Shown here piece after piece: positions 25,805 through 32,887 of a DNA stretch of 32,887 nt. The DNA comes from Alphaproteobacteria bacterium. GTDB lineage: Bacteria > Pseudomonadota > Alphaproteobacteria > Rhodospirillales > Rhodospirillaceae. The position numbers and the translations under genes were made by a program. The stretch lies in contig JAUVUZ010000013.1 of NCBI GenBank assembly GCA_030604885.1, positions 64,387 to 97,273 on the forward strand, read 5' to 3'. The number at the start of each line of letters is the position of its first letter. Within the stretch, counting starts at the first letter, position 1. The notes under the pieces are model-generated. The model worked only from the letters and a program-made list of their open reading frames with translations. It made no database searches and was not told the origin of the DNA.

Positions 25805-26910
25805 AAGCCAAGCCCCTCGACCTCGTCTTCCTCGGCCTGTCGCTCAGTTCCTCGTGGGGCAACGGCCACGCCACCACCTATCGCGCGCTGCTGAAGGGCC
25901 TGGCGGCGCGGGGCCACCGCCTCACCTTCCTCGAACGCGACGTGCCGTGGTACGCCGCCCACCGCGACCTGCCCGACCCGGGCTTCTGCACCCTCCACCT
26001 CTACCGCGACCTGGCCGAGCTGGCGCAGCGCCACGGCGACGCCATCGCCCACGCCGACGCGGTGGTGGTCGGCTCGTTCGTGCCGGAGGGGGAGGCGGCG
26101 CTCGACTATGTGCTCGCCACCGCCCTCGGCGTGCGCGCGTTCTACGACATCGACACCCCGGTGACCCTCGCCGGGCTGGCCTCCGGCGCCACCGACTACA
26201 TCGCGCCGCGCCAGATCCCCCAGCTCGATCTCTACCTCAGCTTCTCCGGCGGCAAGGTGCTCGAGCGGCTGAAGGCCGAGTACGGCGCGCGCCGCCCGGC
26301 GGCGTTCTACTGCGCCGCCGACGAAGCCCTCTACCGCCCCCTCGACGAGGAGAAGACCTGGGACCTCGGCTACCTCGGCACCTACAGCGCCGACCGCCAG
26401 CGCGGCCTCGAACGGCTGCTGCTGGAACCGGCGCGGCAGTTGCCGCACATGCGGTTCGTGGTGGCGGGCGCCCAGTATCCCGCCGACGTCGACTGGCCCG
26501 CCAACGTCGAGCGCATCGAGCACGTGGCGCCGCGCGACCACGCGCGCTTCTACGCCCGCCAGCGCTACACCCTCAACCTCACCCGCGCCGACATGATCGC
26601 CGCCGGGTGGTCGCCCTCGGTGCGGCTGTTCGAGGCCGCCGCCTGCGGCACGCCGATCCTCTCCGACCGCTGGCGCGGCCTCACCCACCTGCTGCCCGAC
26701 GCGGTGCGGATCGTCGACGACGGCCGCGACGTGGTGGCGGCGCTGATCGCTCCCCACGCCGCCGGGCGCCGCCTCGCCGAATCCGCCCGCGCCCTGGTGC
26801 TGGACCGCCACACCGGCACCGCCCGCGCCCGCCAGTTGGAGGACGAGATCGCCGCCGTGGCGCCCCGCAGCCCGGCGCGCGCCGGATTCGCGGCGGCGGC
26901 CGGAAGGTAG
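25801..26910 (+). CDS. CgeB-family glycosyltransferase C
   Basis: A 369-residue third CgeB-like protein with FLGLSLSSSWGNGHATTYRA at the N terminus, FYDIDTPVTLAGL mid-way and the donor-site motif VRLFEAAACGTPILSDRW. YLGTYSADRQRGLERLL marks the second Rossmann domain. It starts in a 4-base overlap with protein B and ends 6 bases before the methyltransferase. The family name comes from a Bacillus spore-crust gene; enzymatic activity has seldom been tested. Confidence 0.83.
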   Translation: MKAKPLDLVFLGLSLSSSWGNGHATTYRALLKGLAARGHRLTFLERDVPWYAAHRDLPDPGFCTLHLYRDLAELAQRHGDAIAHADAVVVGSFVPEGEAALDYVLATALGVRAFYDIDTPVTLAGLASGATDYIAPRQIPQLDLYLSFSGGKVLERLKAEYGARRPAAFYCAADEALYRPLDEEKTWDLGYLGTYSADRQRGLERLLLEPARQLPHMRFVVAGAQYPADVDWPANVERIEHVAPRDHARFYARQRYTLNLTRADMIAAGWSPSVRLFEAAACGTPILSDRWRGLTHLLPDAVRIVDDGRDVVAALIAPHAAGRRLAESARALVLDRHTGTARARQLEDEIAAVAPRSPARAGFAAAAGR

Positions 26911-26916
26911 GGGCCG

Positions 26917-27666
26917 ATGCGCAGCGTCGCCGAACGGATCGCCGACCTCGCGCCGTGGTTCCACAACCTCGACCTGGACGGCGTCGCCACCGCGCCCGAC
27001 CATTTCCTCGGCGACTATCCGCGCCACAAGTGGGCGCGCTTCGCCGACGCCATCCCCGCCGACCTCTCCGGCCGCACCGTGCTCGACATCGGCTGCAACG
27101 CCGGGTTCTACGCCCTCGAAATGAAGCGGCGCGGCGCCGACCGGGTGGTGGGCGTCGACCACGATCCGCGCTACCTCGCCCAGGCCGCCCTCGCCGCCGA
27201 GGTCACCGGCCTCGACATCGAGCTGCGCCGCGCCTCGGTCTACGACGTCGCGGCCCTGGGCGAGCGCTTCGACGTGGTGCTGTTCCTCGGCGTGCTCTAC
27301 CACCTGCGCCACCCGCTGCTGGCGCTGGACCTGATCCGCGCCCACGTCGCCGCCGACCTGCTGGTGTGCCAGTCGCTGCTGCGCGGCGACGCCGAGGCCG
27401 CACCGCTGGCCGACGACTACCCCTTCGAACATCAGGACATCTTCTCCGCCCCCGGCGCGCCGCGCATGCAGTTCGTCGAGCGCGCCTTCGCCGGGGACCC
27501 CACCAACTGGTGGATCCCCAACCCGCCCTGCCTCGAGGCGATGCTGCGCAGCGCCGGATTCGCGGTGCTGGCGCGGCCCGAGCCGGAGGTGTTCGTCTGC
27601 CGGGTCGCCGAACCCGGCCCGATGGTGGAGCCGCCGCCCGCCATCCGCACCGGAGCCTTGCCATGA
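26917..27666 (+). CDS. CmoB-like SAM-dependent methyltransferase (TIGR04290-type)
   Basis: A 249-residue class-I methyltransferase. The SAM motif I is VLDIGCNAGFYALEMKRRG (about residues 55-73), followed by VVGVDHDPRYLAQA and FDVVLFLGVLYHLRHPL. The N-terminal WFHNLDL ... HKWARF and the C-terminal NWWIPNPPCLEAMLRSAGF resemble CmoB, but the protein is shorter and sits in a sugar operon. From memory it best fits the uncharacterised TIGR04290 family, which is found beside glycosyltransferase and dehydrogenase genes. It probably methylates the operon's product or an intermediate. It overlaps the next gene by 4 bases. Confidence 0.87.
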   Translation: MRSVAERIADLAPWFHNLDLDGVATAPDHFLGDYPRHKWARFADAIPADLSGRTVLDIGCNAGFYALEMKRRGADRVVGVDHDPRYLAQAALAAEVTGLDIELRRASVYDVAALGERFDVVLFLGVLYHLRHPLLALDLIRAHVAADLLVCQSLLRGDAEAAPLADDYPFEHQDIFSAPGAPRMQFVERAFAGDPTNWWIPNPPCLEAMLRSAGFAVLARPEPEVFVCRVAEPGPMVEPPPAIRTGALP

Positions 27667-28649
27667 CCGTGACCTTCGACGCCGCGCCGCCGCCGATGCG
27701 CGCGGCGGTGATCGCCGCCCCCGGGCGGGTCGAGATCGTCCAGGCGCCGCGCCCGGTGCCGGGGGTGGACGAGGTGTGCTTCCGCGTCGAGGGCTGCGGG
27801 GTGTGCGCCTCCAACCTCGGGCCGTGGGCCGGGCCGCCGTGGCAGAGCTTCCCGCTGCCGCCCGGCGCGCCGGGGCACGAGGCGTGGGGCATGGTCGAGG
27901 CGGTCGGCCCCGGCGTCGCGGCGGTCAAGGCGGGCGACCGGGTGGCGGCGCTGTCGCAGCACGGCTTCGCCGAGTTCGACATCGCCCACCAGGACCACCT
28001 GCTGGTGCTGCCGCCCGGCTTCGCCGACCGGCCCTTCCCCGGCGAGCCGCTCGCCTGCGCCGTCAACATCTTCCGCCGCAGCGGCTGCGGCCCCGGCACC
28101 ACGGTGGCGGTGATCGGCGTCGGCTTCCTCGGCGCCGCCCTGGTCCGCCTCGCCCACGACGCCGGGGCGCGGGTGATCGCGATTTCCCGTCGCGCCGAAT
28201 CCCTCGAACTGGCGCGCGAGATGGGCGCCGACGAAACCGTGGCGATGGAAGACCACGACGCGATCCTCGCGCGGGTGCGCGACCTCACCGGCGGGCGCGG
28301 CTGCGACGTGGTGGTGGAGGCGGTGGGCAAGCAGTGGCCGCTGGACCTGGCGGGCGCCATCGCCGCCGAGCGCGGGCGGCTGGTGATCGCGGGCTACCAC
28401 CAGGACGGCCCGCGCCAGGTGGACATGCAGGGCTGGAACTGGAAGGGCCTCGACGTGGTGAACGCCCACGAGCGCGACCCGGAGGTCTACATGCGCGGCA
28501 TGCGCGCCGCCCTGGCGCTGGCGGAAAGCGGCCGCCTCGACCCGCTGCGGCTGGTCACCCACACCTATCCCCTCGAGCGCTTGGCCGATGCGCTCGACGC
28601 CACCCGCGACAAACCGCCCGGGTTCCTCAAGGCGGTGGTCACGCCATGA
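27663..28649 (+). CDS. Zinc-type MDR (alcohol dehydrogenase-like) oxidoreductase
   Basis: A 328-residue medium-chain dehydrogenase. Catalytic-zinc ligand candidates are Cys48 (GCGVCASN), His72-Glu73 (PGHEAWG) and Glu128 (GEPLACAVN). The four-Cys structural zinc lobe is absent. The nucleotide fold has GVGFLG (152-157), and ISRRAES after the second strand suggests the cofactor may be NADP (basic pair). It could oxidise a sugar hydroxyl in tandem with the next gene. Both ends overlap neighbours by 4 bases. Confidence 0.88.
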   Translation: MTVTFDAAPPPMRAAVIAAPGRVEIVQAPRPVPGVDEVCFRVEGCGVCASNLGPWAGPPWQSFPLPPGAPGHEAWGMVEAVGPGVAAVKAGDRVAALSQHGFAEFDIAHQDHLLVLPPGFADRPFPGEPLACAVNIFRRSGCGPGTTVAVIGVGFLGAALVRLAHDAGARVIAISRRAESLELAREMGADETVAMEDHDAILARVRDLTGGRGCDVVVEAVGKQWPLDLAGAIAAERGRLVIAGYHQDGPRQVDMQGWNWKGLDVVNAHERDPEVYMRGMRAALALAESGRLDPLRLVTHTYPLERLADALDATRDKPPGFLKAVVTP

Positions 28650-29644
28650 GCCGCCCGCGCGTCGGCTTCCTCGGCCTCGGCTGGATCGGCCGCCACCGCC
28701 TGGAGGCGGTGCGCGCAAGCGGCGCGGTGACGGTGGCCGCCCTCGCCGACGCCAGCGAGACCGCCCGCGCCCAGGCCGCCGCCCTGGCGCCGGAGGCCGA
28801 GGTGGTGGCGGAAGACCTGCCCGCCCTGCTCGCCTGCGGCCTCGACGGCGTGGTGATCGCCACCCCCAGCGCCCTGCACGCGGCGCAGACGGTGGCGGCG
28901 CTCGACGCCGGGCTGGCGGTGTTCTGCCAGAAGCCCCTCGGCCGCAACGCGGCGGAGGCGGAGGCGGCGGTGGCCGCCGCCCGGCGCGCCGACCGCCTGC
29001 TGGCGGTGGACATGAGCTACCGCCACTGCGTCGCCACCCAGCCGCTGCGCCGCCTCGCGCAATCGGGCGAGCTGGGGCGGGTGTTCGCCGGGGAGTTCAC
29101 CTTCCACAACGCCTATGGGCCGGACAAGGCGTGGTATCGCGACCCGCGCCTCGCGGGCGGCGGCTGCGTCGCCGACCTCGGCGTGCATCTCGTCGACCTG
29201 GCGCTGTGGGCGCTCGGCTTCCCCGAGATCGTCGCGGTGGAGAGCCGCCTCTACGCCGGGGGCAGGCGCCTGCCGCCCGACCCGGCGGAGGTGGAGGATT
29301 TCGCCCTCGCCACGCTGGAAACGGCGGACGGCGCCAGCCTGCGCATCGCCTGCTCGTGGAACCTCGCCGCCGGGTGCGACTGCGTGATCGGCGCCGGCCT
29401 GTTCGGCACCGAGGGCGGCGTGACCCTCGCCAACGACGGCGGCTATTACGACTTCACCGCCACCCGCCTGCGCGGCACCGCGCGCGAGGTGCTGGCCCAG
29501 CCGCCCGACGCCTGGGGCGGCCGCGCCGCCGCCGACTGGGCGCGCCGCCTCGCCGCCGGAGAGGGCTTCGACCCGGCGGCGGAGGAACTGGCGACGGTGG
29601 CGCGGGTGGTGGACCGGATCTACGGCCGCGTCACCAGCCGTTGA
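28646..29644 (+). CDS. Gfo/Idh/MocA family oxidoreductase
   Basis: A 332-residue NAD(P)-dependent sugar oxidoreductase with an N-terminal Rossmann motif GLGWIG (10-15). The catalytic-Lys motif appears as CQKPLG instead of the usual EKP. ADLGVHLVDLALW in the C-terminal domain supplies the conserved Asp and His. Such enzymes act on inositols, sugar nucleotides or their keto forms. It is the last gene of the operon and runs 14 bases into the opposing D-threonine-aldolase-like gene. Confidence 0.9.
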   Translation: MSRPRVGFLGLGWIGRHRLEAVRASGAVTVAALADASETARAQAAALAPEAEVVAEDLPALLACGLDGVVIATPSALHAAQTVAALDAGLAVFCQKPLGRNAAEAEAAVAAARRADRLLAVDMSYRHCVATQPLRRLAQSGELGRVFAGEFTFHNAYGPDKAWYRDPRLAGGGCVADLGVHLVDLALWALGFPEIVAVESRLYAGGRRLPPDPAEVEDFALATLETADGASLRIACSWNLAAGCDCVIGAGLFGTEGGVTLANDGGYYDFTATRLRGTAREVLAQPPDAWGGRAAADWARRLAAGEGFDPAAEELATVARVVDRIYGRVTSR

Positions 29645-30767
29645 AGCGGCTGGCGGTGCCGGTCACCTCGCCGGGGGTTTCCGCGTCCACCAGCAGATAT
29701 TCGCCGAACTGGGCGGCGGTGGCGCAGGCGTGGTTGGGCAGCACCCGCACCCGCGCGCCCACCGGCAGGTCGAGCGGCGCGGCGCCGCTGCCCGGGCGCG
29801 GCGCGATCACCCCGTGTTCCTGCGACGCCTTGATCACGATGTGGTCGGGGAACGGCGTGCCCGCCGCGTCGCACACCAGGCCGTAGCCCTGGTCCACCGG
29901 CAGGGCGGCGGTGCCCCGGTCGCGCGACATCGCCATCCACCCGGCGTCGATCAGGGTCCAGCCCTTGTCGCGCTGGTGGCCGATCACGCTCGCCAGCACC
30001 GAGAGGGCGATATCCTCCACCGCGCACACCCCCAGGCCCGCCATGACCAGGTCCTGGAACATGAACACCCCGGCGCGCACCTCGGTGACGCCGGTGAGAT
30101 CCCGCGCGAACAGCGCCGTGGGGGTGGACCCCACCGACACCACCGGGCACGGCAGACCGGCGGCGCGCAACGTCCCGGCCGCCGCCACCACGGCGGCGCG
30201 CTCGGTTTCCGCCATCGCCGCGATCGCCGCCTCGCCGGGCACCGCATAGGAGCCGCCCGAGTGGGTGAGCACGCCGCGCAGCTCGGCGCCGCCGTCCTCC
30301 AGCGCCCGGCCGACCGCGACGATCTCGGCGGCGCGCTCCGGCTGCAGCCCGGCGCGCTCGCCGTCCACGTCGATCTCGATGAACGCCGGGAGGCGGTCGC
30401 CCCGCTCCCGCGACCACGCCGCCACCGCCTCGGCGGCGGCCACCGAATCGAGGATCACCGACACCGCGCAGCCCGCCATCCGCAGCGCGCCGACGCGGTC
30501 GAGCTTGTCAGGCGTGATGCCCACCGCGTAGGTCACGTCCTTCGCCCCGGCGGCGGCGTACACCTCCGCCTCCTTCAAGGTGGAAACCGTGATCGGCGTG
30601 CCCGCGCCCACCAGGTGGACGAACACGTCGGCGCTTTTCGCGGTCTTCATGTGCGGCCGCAGGGTCACGCCGAACGGCGCGAGCCGCGCCCGCAGGCGCG
30701 CGAGGTTGTGCGCGACCTTGGAAACGTCGAGCAGCAGCGCCGGAGTGGCGGATTCGGCGATGGACAT
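29631..30767 (-). CDS. D-threonine aldolase / D-serine dehydratase-like PLP enzyme (DSD1 family)
   Basis: A 378-residue fold-type III PLP enzyme with an alanine-racemase-like barrel. TPALLLD opens the protein, the PLP Lys is Lys41 in RPHMKTAKS, and the C-terminal metal pair His346/Cys348 lies in PNHACATAA. Members cleave D-3-hydroxy amino acids (D-threonine, D-3-hydroxyaspartate) or dehydrate D-serine. The start has a GGAGG site six bases upstream. It is probably transcribed with the ABC exporter gene 66 bases upstream, but no functional link is obvious. Its 3' end overlaps the Gfo gene on the other strand. Confidence 0.9.
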   Translation of the reverse strand: MSIAESATPALLLDVSKVAHNLARLRARLAPFGVTLRPHMKTAKSADVFVHLVGAGTPITVSTLKEAEVYAAAGAKDVTYAVGITPDKLDRVGALRMAGCAVSVILDSVAAAEAVAAWSRERGDRLPAFIEIDVDGERAGLQPERAAEIVAVGRALEDGGAELRGVLTHSGGSYAVPGEAAIAAMAETERAAVVAAAGTLRAAGLPCPVVSVGSTPTALFARDLTGVTEVRAGVFMFQDLVMAGLGVCAVEDIALSVLASVIGHQRDKGWTLIDAGWMAMSRDRGTAALPVDQGYGLVCDAAGTPFPDHIVIKASQEHGVIAPRPGSGAAPLDLPVGARVRVLPNHACATAAQFGEYLLVDAETPGEVTGTASRFNGW

Positions 30768-30833
30768 GGCGGGCCTCCGTTGGGGGGAAGGGACGATCTC
30801 CGATCCTGCCGCCTCGGCGGGGCGGGCGCAAGG

Positions 30834-32522
30834 TCAGCCGAGCGCCGCCTCCCCGGCGATCAGCTCGGCGTAGTCGCGGCGGCGCACCGCGCCCGCGGGG
30901 CCGACCTCGAGGATCAGGTCGGCGTCGCGCACGGTGGCGAGGCGGTGCGCGATCACCAGGGTGGTGCGGCCCTCGGCGAGTTCGGCGAGCGCGCGGCGGA
31001 TCTCCCGCTCGGTGCGGGAATCGAGGGCGGAGGTGGCCTCGTCGAGGATCAACAGCGGCGGGTTCTTGAGGAACATCCGCGCGATCGCCACCCGCTGCCG
31101 CTGCCCGCCGGAGAGCTTGACGCCGCGCTCCCCCACCACCGTGTCGAGGCCGTGGGGCAGGTCGGCGATCAGGCTGTCCAGCCGGGCGCGCCGCGCCGCC
31201 TCGGCGATCTCGGCGTCCGAGGCGTCGAGGCGGCCGTAGGCGATGTTCTCCCGCAAGGTGCCGCCGAACAGGAACACCTCCTGCTGCACGATGCCGATCT
31301 GCCCGCGCAGCGACGCCAGGGTGAGGGTGCGGACGTCGACGCCGTCGATCGTCACCCGGCCCGCGTCGACGTCGTAGAAGCGCGGCAGCAGCGAGCAGAT
31401 CGTGGTCTTGCCGACGCCGGACGGCCCCACCAGCGCCACCGTCGTCCCCGGCGGCACGACGAGGTCGAAATCCTTGAGCACCGGGCGCGCCGGGTCGTAG
31501 CCGAAGCGCACCCCCTCGAACCGCACCTCGCCCCGGAACGGCGGCGCCGCCGTGGCGCCCGGGCGGTCCGCCACGTCCGGCTCGGTGTCGATCAGCTCGC
31601 AATAGCGGCGGAACCCGGCGATCCCCTTCGGGTACATCTCGATCACCGCGGTGATGCGCTCCAGCGGGCGGAAGAACACCCCCACCAGCAGCAGGAAGCC
31701 GACGAAGCCGCCGGGGGTGAGCGAACCTTCGACGACATAGTGCGCCCCCGCCACCATCACCAGCACCATCACCGCGCGCATCCCCACGTAGCCCAGCGCC
31801 ATCGCCCCCGCCATGATGCGATAGGCGGCGAGCTTGGTGCGGCGGTAGGCGGCGTTGCTCTCGGCGAAGCGGGCGCGCTCGTGGTCCTCGTTGGCGAACG
31901 CCTGCACCACCCGCACGCCGCCGACGCTCTCCTCGATGCGGACGTTGAAATCGCCGACGCGGCCGTACAGCTCCTGCCAGGTGCGGGTCATGCGGCCGCC
32001 GTAGCGCGCCGTCACCAGCGCCACCAGCGGCGCGGCGACGGCGGTGATCCACGCCAGCGGCGCGTGCACCCACAGCATCACCGCGAACGCGCCGCCGAAG
32101 GTCATCAGCGCGATCAGCAGGTCCTCCGGCCCGTGGTGGGCGACCTCGCCGATCTCCTCCAGGTCCTTGGTGACGCGGCCGACGAGGTGGCCGGTCTTGT
32201 GGCTGTCGAAGAACCGGAACGACAGCTTCTGCAAGTGGTCGAAGGCGCGGCGGCGCATCTCGGTCTCGATGTTGACGCCGAGCATGTGGCCCCAATAGGT
32301 GACCACCGCCCCCAGCCCGGCGTTGGCGAGGTACACCGCCAGCAACGCCGCCGCCGCGAGGCCGATCAGCGCCGCGTCGCCGAGCGGCAGCAGGTCGTCC
32401 ACGAACGCCTTGATCGCCAGGGGGAAGCCCAGTTCCAGCACGCCGGAGGCGACGGCGCAGGCGAGATCGAGCGCCAGCAGGCCGAGGTGGGGGCGATAGT
32501 AGGCGAGGAAGCGTTTCAGCAT
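30834..32522 (-). CDS. ABC exporter, fused membrane and ATPase domains (MsbA/LmrA type)
   Basis: A 562-residue half-transporter that works as a dimer. Six membrane helices occupy about residues 15-300. The ATPase domain has Walker A GPSGVGKTT, signature LSGGQRQR, Walker B LLILDEATSALD and the H-loop IAHRLATV. It could export a lipid, drug, siderophore or glycolipid. The start at 32522 (MLKRFLAYYRPH) begins the normal N terminus; a longer open frame only reads the upstream gene in another frame. It follows a FecCD permease by 13 bases on the same strand, so an iron or siderophore context is as likely as a link to the glycan operon. Confidence 0.92.
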   Translation of the reverse strand: MLKRFLAYYRPHLGLLALDLACAVASGVLELGFPLAIKAFVDDLLPLGDAALIGLAAAALLAVYLANAGLGAVVTYWGHMLGVNIETEMRRRAFDHLQKLSFRFFDSHKTGHLVGRVTKDLEEIGEVAHHGPEDLLIALMTFGGAFAVMLWVHAPLAWITAVAAPLVALVTARYGGRMTRTWQELYGRVGDFNVRIEESVGGVRVVQAFANEDHERARFAESNAAYRRTKLAAYRIMAGAMALGYVGMRAVMVLVMVAGAHYVVEGSLTPGGFVGFLLLVGVFFRPLERITAVIEMYPKGIAGFRRYCELIDTEPDVADRPGATAAPPFRGEVRFEGVRFGYDPARPVLKDFDLVVPPGTTVALVGPSGVGKTTICSLLPRFYDVDAGRVTIDGVDVRTLTLASLRGQIGIVQQEVFLFGGTLRENIAYGRLDASDAEIAEAARRARLDSLIADLPHGLDTVVGERGVKLSGGQRQRVAIARMFLKNPPLLILDEATSALDSRTEREIRRALAELAEGRTTLVIAHRLATVRDADLILEVGPAGAVRRRDYAELIAGEAALG

Positions 32523-32535
32523 CGCAGGGTTCCGT

Positions 32536-32887
32536 TCATCGGCCGCGCGCCAGCAGCCACACCAGATAGGCGCCGCCGAGCAGGGCGGCGAACAGCCCCA
32601 GCGGCAATTGATAGGGGAACGCGAGGGTGCGCGCCAGCCAGTCGGAGAGGGTGAGCAGCGCCGCCCCCGCCAGCGCCGCCCCCCAGGCGTGGCGCAGCGG
32701 GTCGCCGAGGCCCGACAGCCGCGCCAGGTGCGGCGCCACCAGCCCGACGAAACTGAGCGGCCCGACGAACAGCGCCGCCGCCGCCGCGAGGGCGCCCGCC
32801 GCCAGCACCGACGCCGCCCGCCAGCGCCCCACCGCGAGGCCCAGCCCGGCGGCGGCGGCATCCCCCAGCGGCAGCAGCCGCAGGCCG
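32536..32887 (-). CDS. FecCD-family ABC permease, 3' part
   Basis: This is the C-terminal ~116 residues of an iron-siderophore/cobalamin/heme-type ABC permease; the frame stays open to the right edge. The diagnostic segment LPLGDAAAAGLGL is followed by FVGPLSFVGLVAPHLAR, DWLARTLAFPYQLPLGLF and the terminal GGAYLVWLLARGR. It would form the membrane channel with a FecE-like ATPase encoded nearby outside the window. A full-length member has about 330 residues, or twice that if FhuB-like. Confidence 0.92.
   Translation of the reverse strand, partial: GLRLLPLGDAAAAGLGLAVGRWRAASVLAAGALAAAAALFVGPLSFVGLVAPHLARLSGLGDPLRHAWGAALAGAALLTLSDWLARTLAFPYQLPLGLFAALLGGAYLVWLLARGR

Larger units (their letters stand above)
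19351..29644 (+). other. Nine-gene candidate glycoside/glycan biosynthesis operon
   Basis: The genes run in one direction: rhamnose-4-epimerase-like, hydrolase-epimerase fusion, GT4, CgeB-like A, CgeB-like B, CgeB-like C, CmoB-like methyltransferase, MDR dehydrogenase, Gfo/Idh/MocA. Six of the eight junctions are 4-base ATGA overlaps; the other two have gaps of 4 bases (GT4/CgeB-A) and 6 bases (CgeB-C/methyltransferase). This strongly implies one transcript from the 19107-19350 region. The set lacks Wzx, Wzy, an initiating phosphosugar transferase and nucleotide-sugar synthases. Confidence 0.8.

Noticed and set aside
29730-32654. Open frame of 974 codons on the plus strand across the PLP-enzyme and ABC exporter genes
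   Set aside because: It spans two well-identified genes and their intergenic gap in antisense; His/Arg/Gln-rich composition without any domain.

Overview
The window is a high-GC, densely coded stretch of a bacterial chromosome, most likely from an alphaproteobacterium of the Rhodospirillales kind. The grounds are composition, the yggT-DUF167-folD gene order, a DctPQM TRAP uptake operon with an FCD-type GntR regulator, a cyoABCDE quinol oxidase and a PqiB/PqiC lipid-transport pair. Genus cannot be fixed from the sequence. There are no rRNAs, CRISPR arrays, insertion sequences or prophage genes. No gene-free stretch exceeds 300 bases.

Layout. (1) 1-1748: the 3' end of pqiB and a complete pqiC, facing a small membrane-anchored protein. 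(2) 1845-3369, minus strand: a tight YggT / DUF167 / FolD operon. (3) 3453-3612: a tRNA-Ala(CGC) with a good promoter and a strong intrinsic terminator. (4) 3710-5911: a CHASE4-GGDEF-EAL c-di-GMP enzyme whose GGDEF metal-binding Asp is Asn while the EAL site looks intact. (5) 5915-11789: a catabolic unit made of a GntR regulator with two winged-helix domains, a divergent promoter carrying a perfect palindrome over its -10, then a DHRS6-like SDR, an LDH2-type dehydrogenase and TRAP genes dctP-dctQ-dctM. This probably imports and oxidises a small hydroxy- or oxo-acid. (6) 11854-14199: an unknown lipoprotein converging on a secreted type-B carboxylesterase. (7) 14357-19106, minus strand: cyoABCDE. 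(8) 19351-29644: nine same-strand genes, mostly joined by 4-base ATGA overlaps. (9) 29631-32887, minus strand: a D-threonine aldolase-like enzyme, an ABC exporter and the end of a FecCD iron-type permease.

The most interesting region is the nine-gene operon (8). It encodes a dTDP-rhamnose-4-epimerase-like protein, a fusion of a glycoside-hydrolase-like domain with a CDP-paratose-2-epimerase-like domain, a GT4 glycosyltransferase, three tandem CgeB-family glycosyltransferases, a CmoB-like (apparently TIGR04290-type) methyltransferase, a single-zinc MDR dehydrogenase and a Gfo/Idh/MocA oxidoreductase. It looks like a dedicated route that builds or decorates an unusual glycoside. It contains no recognisable initiating transferase, flippase, polymerase or dedicated exporter, so the product is unknown. 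To my knowledge no function has been assigned to such a cluster.

The cyo operon and the glycan operon diverge from one 244-base region. Elsewhere genes pack end to end, with convergent pairs only 3-4 bases apart or overlapping by 14. Many long antisense reading frames exist only because of the GC-rich codon usage and are left out.
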